Position numbers and translations under genes: made by a program. From contig CAZMBO010000067.1 of assembly GCA_964564655.1 (NCBI GenBank), positions 1 through 8,817 on the forward strand: a stretch of 8,817 nt of DNA, read 5' to 3'. Source of the DNA: UBA8687 sp964564655. GTDB lineage: Bacteria; Nitrospinota; Nitrospinia; Nitrospinales; VA-1. Under the pieces are notes generated by a model. It saw only the letters and a list, made by a program, of their open reading frames with translations, had not been told where the DNA came from and did no database searches. The first letter of the stretch is position 1; the number at the start of each line of letters is the position of its first letter. Positions 5,975-8,817 of the stretch are shown here, in pieces.

Positions 5975-6625
5975 ATGCAGACATCACAACACAACGACCT
6001 TGACTTTTTGCGTGTCTACCTCATTTCAGATTTTAGCCATCATCAGGCAACGCGGGTAACTGAGCAAGTAGAAAAGGCATTGCAAGGTGGGGTGCGGGCG
6101 TTGCAACTTAGAGAAAAACATTTGAGCTCAAAAGAGTTGCTTGCACAAGCTCTTGAAATAAAGCCAATCATTAAAAAGTATGATGCAAAACTTTTTATAA
6201 ACGACCGTGCCGATATAGCTGAAATTGCTGGTGCGGATGGGGTTCACCTCACCGAGACCAGTGTTCCTGCAGCTGAAATAAAAGATAAATTTAGGAATCT
6301 TATGGTAGGGGTTTCGACCCATGAAAAAGAAGGAGCGCTATTAGCGGAGGCAGAAGGAGCTGATTTCATCACTTTCAGTCCAATTTTTGAAACGCCATCA
6401 AAAACTCATTTTGGACCTCCCCAAGGACCGCAACGGCTCGGTGAAATCGTAAAATCAGTTCACCTTCCCGTACTGGCTTTGGGAGGAGTTAAATTAAACC
6501 GCGTTCCCGAAGTTCTGGAACAAGGCGCTCATGGAGTTGCCGTCATTTCAGGCATCTGGGACTCACAAGATATAAAACAGCAGGCATTTGAATATATGCA
6601 TCATTTTGGAGGAGTAACATCATGA
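5975..6625 (+). CDS. thiE: ThiE, thiamin phosphate synthase (variant)
   Basis: Joins hydroxymethylpyrimidine diphosphate and thiazole phosphate to give thiamin phosphate. A 216-residue TIM barrel of the ThiE/TenI family. It has RVYLISD (13-19), QLREK (44-48), LFINDR (73-78), ADGVHL (87-92), GVSTH (112-116), FSPIFETPSKTHFGPPQG (134-151), ALGGV (168-172) and GVAVISGI (187-194). The segment after GVHL reads TETSVP where classical enzymes have GQED/GQxDLP, so the second metal-binding Asp is absent by alignment. The FxxPSKxxxGPPQG phosphate loop favours synthase over TenI tautomerase. The ATG has no clear Shine-Dalgarno, and translation may be coupled to thiG. The stop overlaps the thiC start by four bases (ATGA). 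Confidence 0.88.
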   Translation: MQTSQHNDLDFLRVYLISDFSHHQATRVTEQVEKALQGGVRALQLREKHLSSKELLAQALEIKPIIKKYDAKLFINDRADIAEIAGADGVHLTETSVPAAEIKDKFRNLMVGVSTHEKEGALLAEAEGADFITFSPIFETPSKTHFGPPQGPQRLGEIVKSVHLPVLALGGVKLNRVPEVLEQGAHGVAVISGIWDSQDIKQQAFEYMHHFGGVTS

Positions 6626-8544
6626 CAACATCTAACGGTAATGGAAACAGACATGGCGCTACAGATGAAAAAGTAAATATCTCCACCGATCCGATTTCTC
6701 CCAAATCGAAAAAGGTCTATGTTTCAGGAACAATTCATTCAGATATTAAGGTACCGTTCCGAGAAATTTCTCTTTCGGCTTCCACAACCGTAAATGGCAA
6801 TGGTAATGGATATCATATTGAACAAGATGAAAGTTCGTTGATCGTTTACGATACATCAGGACCTTACACTGATCCTGATGCAAAAATAGATATTCGAGAA
6901 GGACTCGACCCCATTCGCTTGCCGTGGATCATAGGTCGCGGTGATGTAGAATATTATGATGGCCGAAAAATTGAACCCAAAGACGATGGCTATCGGGAAG
7001 GTGAAAATCCCAATACAGAACGGTTTCCTAAAACCCGCGATAAGGTGTTACGTGCGAAACCTGGACAAAACGTTTCGCAAATGTATTATGCAAAAAGAGG
7101 CATCATTACTCCCGAAATGGAATTCATCGCCATCCGAGAGAACCAGAAACGCAAGCAGTGGGTTGAGAATGAGGAGCGCGAGCAACGGCTGACCGGCAAC
7201 TCCTTCGGTGCAAGCCTACCACAGGAAATCACTCCTGAATTTGTTCGCGATGAAGTAGCACGAGGACGCGCCATCATACCAGCAAACATCAATCATCCAG
7301 AATCCGAGCCGATGATTATCGGACGAAACTTCCTAGTAAAAATTAACGCCAATATCGGTAACTCGGCAGTTACTTCTTCGATAGAAGAAGAAGTTGAAAA
7401 AATGGTCTGGTCATCACGTTGTGGAGCTGACAATGTGATGGATCTTTCAACTGGCAAAAATATCCATACAACGCGCGAATGGATTTTAAGAAACTCACCT
7501 GTGCCCATTGGCACAGTTCCAATTTATCAGGCGTTGGAAAAAGTTGATGGAAAAATCGAAGATCTGACATGGGAAATTTATCGCGATACCTTGATCGAGC
7601 AAGCCGAACAGGGTGTCGATTATTTTACCATCCATGCGGGCGTACTGCTCCGTTATGTGCCAATGACCGCTAAACGCGTTACCGGTATTGTCTCCCGCGG
7701 TGGTGCTATTCTTGCCAAGTGGTGTCTTGCACATCATAAAGAAAATTTCCTCTACACTCATTTTGAGGAAATCTGCGAGATCATGAAGACTTATGATGTT
7801 TCCTTTTCATTGGGTGACGGACTGCGTCCTGGTTCTACCGCTGATGCCAACGACGAAGCGCAGTTTTCTGAATTGGAAACGCTCGGTGAATTAACGCAGA
7901 TCGCCTGGAAACATGAAGTCCAGACCATGATCGAAGGTCCGGGTCACGTTCCTATGCATATGATCAAAGAAAATATGGAAAAACAGTTGAAAGCCTGTGG
8001 CGAAGCGCCTTTCTACACATTGGGACCGTTGACAACCGACATCGCGCCGGGATACGACCACATCACCAGTGGCATCGGCGCCGCCATGATCGGTTGGTAT
8101 GGAACGGCTATGCTCTGTTACGTTACCCCTAAAGAACATTTGGGGCTACCAAATAGACAAGATGTTAAAGAAGGTGTTATCACATACAAAATCGCGGCGC
8201 ATGCTGCTGACTTAGCGAAAGGCCATCCCGGCGCGCGAGTACGCGATGATGCATTGAGTAAAGCTCGCTTCGAATTCCGTTGGGAAGATCAGTTCAACCT
8301 TTCGTTGGATCCAGAAAAGGCGTTGGAATTCCACGATGAAACTTTACCAAAAGACTCGGCGAAGGTGGCGCATTTCTGTTCCATGTGCGGCCCGCATTTT
8401 TGTTCAATGAAAATCACGCAGGATGTACGAGATTATGCCGAACAAAAAGGTCTCGAGGAAGAAAAGGCTATCGAGGAAGGCATGAAAGAAATGTCTGACA
8501 CCTTCAAAGAAAAAGGTGGTGAGATTTATACCAAATCTCACTAG
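6622..8544 (+). CDS. thiC: ThiC, phosphomethylpyrimidine synthase (radical SAM)
   Basis: Rearranges aminoimidazole ribotide into hydroxymethylpyrimidine phosphate, the pyrimidine half of thiamin, using a [4Fe-4S] cluster and S-adenosylmethionine. A 640-residue protein, long form, close to the E. coli enzyme over most of its length. Landmarks are VYDTSGPYTDP in the N-terminal domain, AIIPANINHPESEPMIIGRNF, GNSAVTSSIEEEVEKMVWS, SLGDGLRPGS, MIEGPGHVPM, PLTTDIAPGYDH, and the C-terminal cluster motif CSMCGPHFC (C586, C589, C594; CX2CX4C). The start has a strong GGAGGAG (6608-6614) 7 bases upstream and overlaps the thiE stop. The N-terminus carries two Asn-Gly-rich stretches (about residues 4-9 and 58-62) not typical of the family. 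Last gene of the TPP-controlled operon. Confidence 0.98.
   Translation: MTTSNGNGNRHGATDEKVNISTDPISPKSKKVYVSGTIHSDIKVPFREISLSASTTVNGNGNGYHIEQDESSLIVYDTSGPYTDPDAKIDIREGLDPIRLPWIIGRGDVEYYDGRKIEPKDDGYREGENPNTERFPKTRDKVLRAKPGQNVSQMYYAKRGIITPEMEFIAIRENQKRKQWVENEEREQRLTGNSFGASLPQEITPEFVRDEVARGRAIIPANINHPESEPMIIGRNFLVKINANIGNSAVTSSIEEEVEKMVWSSRCGADNVMDLSTGKNIHTTREWILRNSPVPIGTVPIYQALEKVDGKIEDLTWEIYRDTLIEQAEQGVDYFTIHAGVLLRYVPMTAKRVTGIVSRGGAILAKWCLAHHKENFLYTHFEEICEIMKTYDVSFSLGDGLRPGSTADANDEAQFSELETLGELTQIAWKHEVQTMIEGPGHVPMHMIKENMEKQLKACGEAPFYTLGPLTTDIAPGYDHITSGIGAAMIGWYGTAMLCYVTPKEHLGLPNRQDVKEGVITYKIAAHAADLAKGHPGARVRDDALSKARFEFRWEDQFNLSLDPEKALEFHDETLPKDSAKVAHFCSMCGPHFCSMKITQDVRDYAEQKGLEEEKAIEEGMKEMSDTFKEKGGEIYTKSH
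8519..8541 (+). terminator. Stem-loop across the 3' end of thiC, possible mRNA end
   Basis: GTGAGATTT (8519-8527) and AAATCTCAC (8533-8541) form a perfect 9-bp stem with loop ATACC. A G-T and a T-A pair extend it so that it includes part of the stop codon. Only a broken T-rich stretch follows (TAGTTAGTCATT), so it is a weak terminator or a 3'-end stabilising hairpin. From here to 8631 no other feature is seen. Confidence 0.45.
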
Positions 8545-8631
8545 TTAGTCATTACCCCTGTAAATCAGCCCAATAGCAGTATTTTTGTTTTAAAGGAAAG
8601 AACGTACCTGTGACCTTCGTTGAGTAGGGAC

Positions 8632-8660
8632 TTGACCAAAGACGGTGCAAGAATTAGAAT
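8632..8660 (+). promoter_or_regulatory. sigma70-type promoter of the tRNA-Val gene
   Basis: TTGACC (8632-8637) and TAGAAT (8655-8660) are separated by exactly 17 bases, each one base from consensus. Initiation would be near 8667, about 13 bases before the mature tRNA 5' end. Confidence 0.8.
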
Positions 8661-8679
8661 AGCAAGTATCTGATTTTTC

Positions 8680-8751
8680 AGGCGCGTAGCTCAGGGGTAG
8701 AGTACTTGCTTGACATGCAAGGGGTCGGCGGTTCGAAACCGCCCGTGCCTA
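8680..8751 (+). tRNA. tRNA-Val (anticodon GAC)
   Basis: Full cloverleaf of 72 bases. Acceptor AGGCGCG (8680-8686) pairs with CGTGCCT (8744-8750, one G-T pair), with discriminator A at 8751. D stem GCTC/GAGT; anticodon stem CTTGC/GCAAG (8705-8709 and 8717-8721) around loop TTGACAT, so the anticodon GAC is at 8712-8714 and reads GUC/GUU valine codons. Variable loop GGGTC. T stem GGCGG/CCGCC with loop TTCGAAA. The CCA end is not encoded. Confidence 0.97.
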
Positions 8752-8780
8752 TTTTTAAAGAAATAATTGGTTTAAAATCA

Positions 8781-8812
8781 GGCATCATGCCAATATGCAT
8801 GGTGCCTTTTTT
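8781..8812 (+). terminator. Intrinsic terminator after tRNA-Val
   Basis: GGCATCATGC (8781-8790) pairs with GCATGGTGCC (8797-8806) over 10 bp (one T-G pair), loop CAATAT, followed by six T (8807-8812). It ends a short transcript that would carry the single tRNA. Confidence 0.92.
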
Positions 8813-8817
8813 CGGGT

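Noticed and set aside
8545..8631. Small gene between thiC and the tRNA promoter
   Set aside because: No open frame with a start, ribosome binding site and protein-like composition was found.
8680..8812. tRNA-Val as an integration site of a mobile element
   Set aside because: No integrase and no repeat of the tRNA 3' end were seen in the window; only a terminator follows.

Overview
The window is bacterial chromosome of modest GC content (roughly low-to-mid 40s % by eye, not computed). It has two gene blocks facing away from each other around a regulatory region at about 4622-4944. The genes fit a Gram-negative bacterium: a type II fatty-acid-like cassette, a probable lipoprotein with a TPR, and a long ThiC close to the E. 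coli type. Nothing seen fixes the phylum. The pairing of an acyl carrier protein and a FabG with CrtI-type flavoproteins recalls anammox planctomycetes, and Nitrospinota or deltaproteobacteria would also fit; this is a guess.

Left block (minus strand, about 4621 down to 1): a small exported TPR protein (3989-4621), then an acyl carrier protein (3550-3813), two different CrtI/CrtISO-type FAD oxidoreductases (2062-3447 and 582-2030), and a FabG-like ketoacyl-ACP reductase cut by the window edge (1-527). The last four genes run head to tail with short gaps and look like one biosynthetic operon acting on ACP-bound acyl chains. Carrier protein plus ketoreductase plus two desaturase/isomerase-type flavoenzymes is not housekeeping fatty acid synthesis and not ordinary carotenoid synthesis. 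It resembles the gene content proposed for ladderane lipids or another polyunsaturated acyl product. This is the most interesting part of the window, and the product is unknown.

Right block (plus strand, 4663 to about 8544): a thiamin operon. A sigma70-like promoter leads into a TPP riboswitch followed by an intrinsic terminator, then thiS, thiG, thiE and thiC. ThiS and ThiG make the thiazole moiety, ThiC makes the pyrimidine, and ThiE joins them. ThiF, the glycine/cysteine-processing enzymes and ThiD are not in the window. Unusual points are a ThiS with one residue after its Gly-Gly-Gly end, a ThiE with an altered metal-site region, and Asn-Gly-rich stretches at the ThiC N-terminus.

Right edge: a tRNA-Val(GAC) gene with its own strong promoter and an intrinsic terminator. 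No insertion sequences, CRISPR arrays or phage genes were seen.
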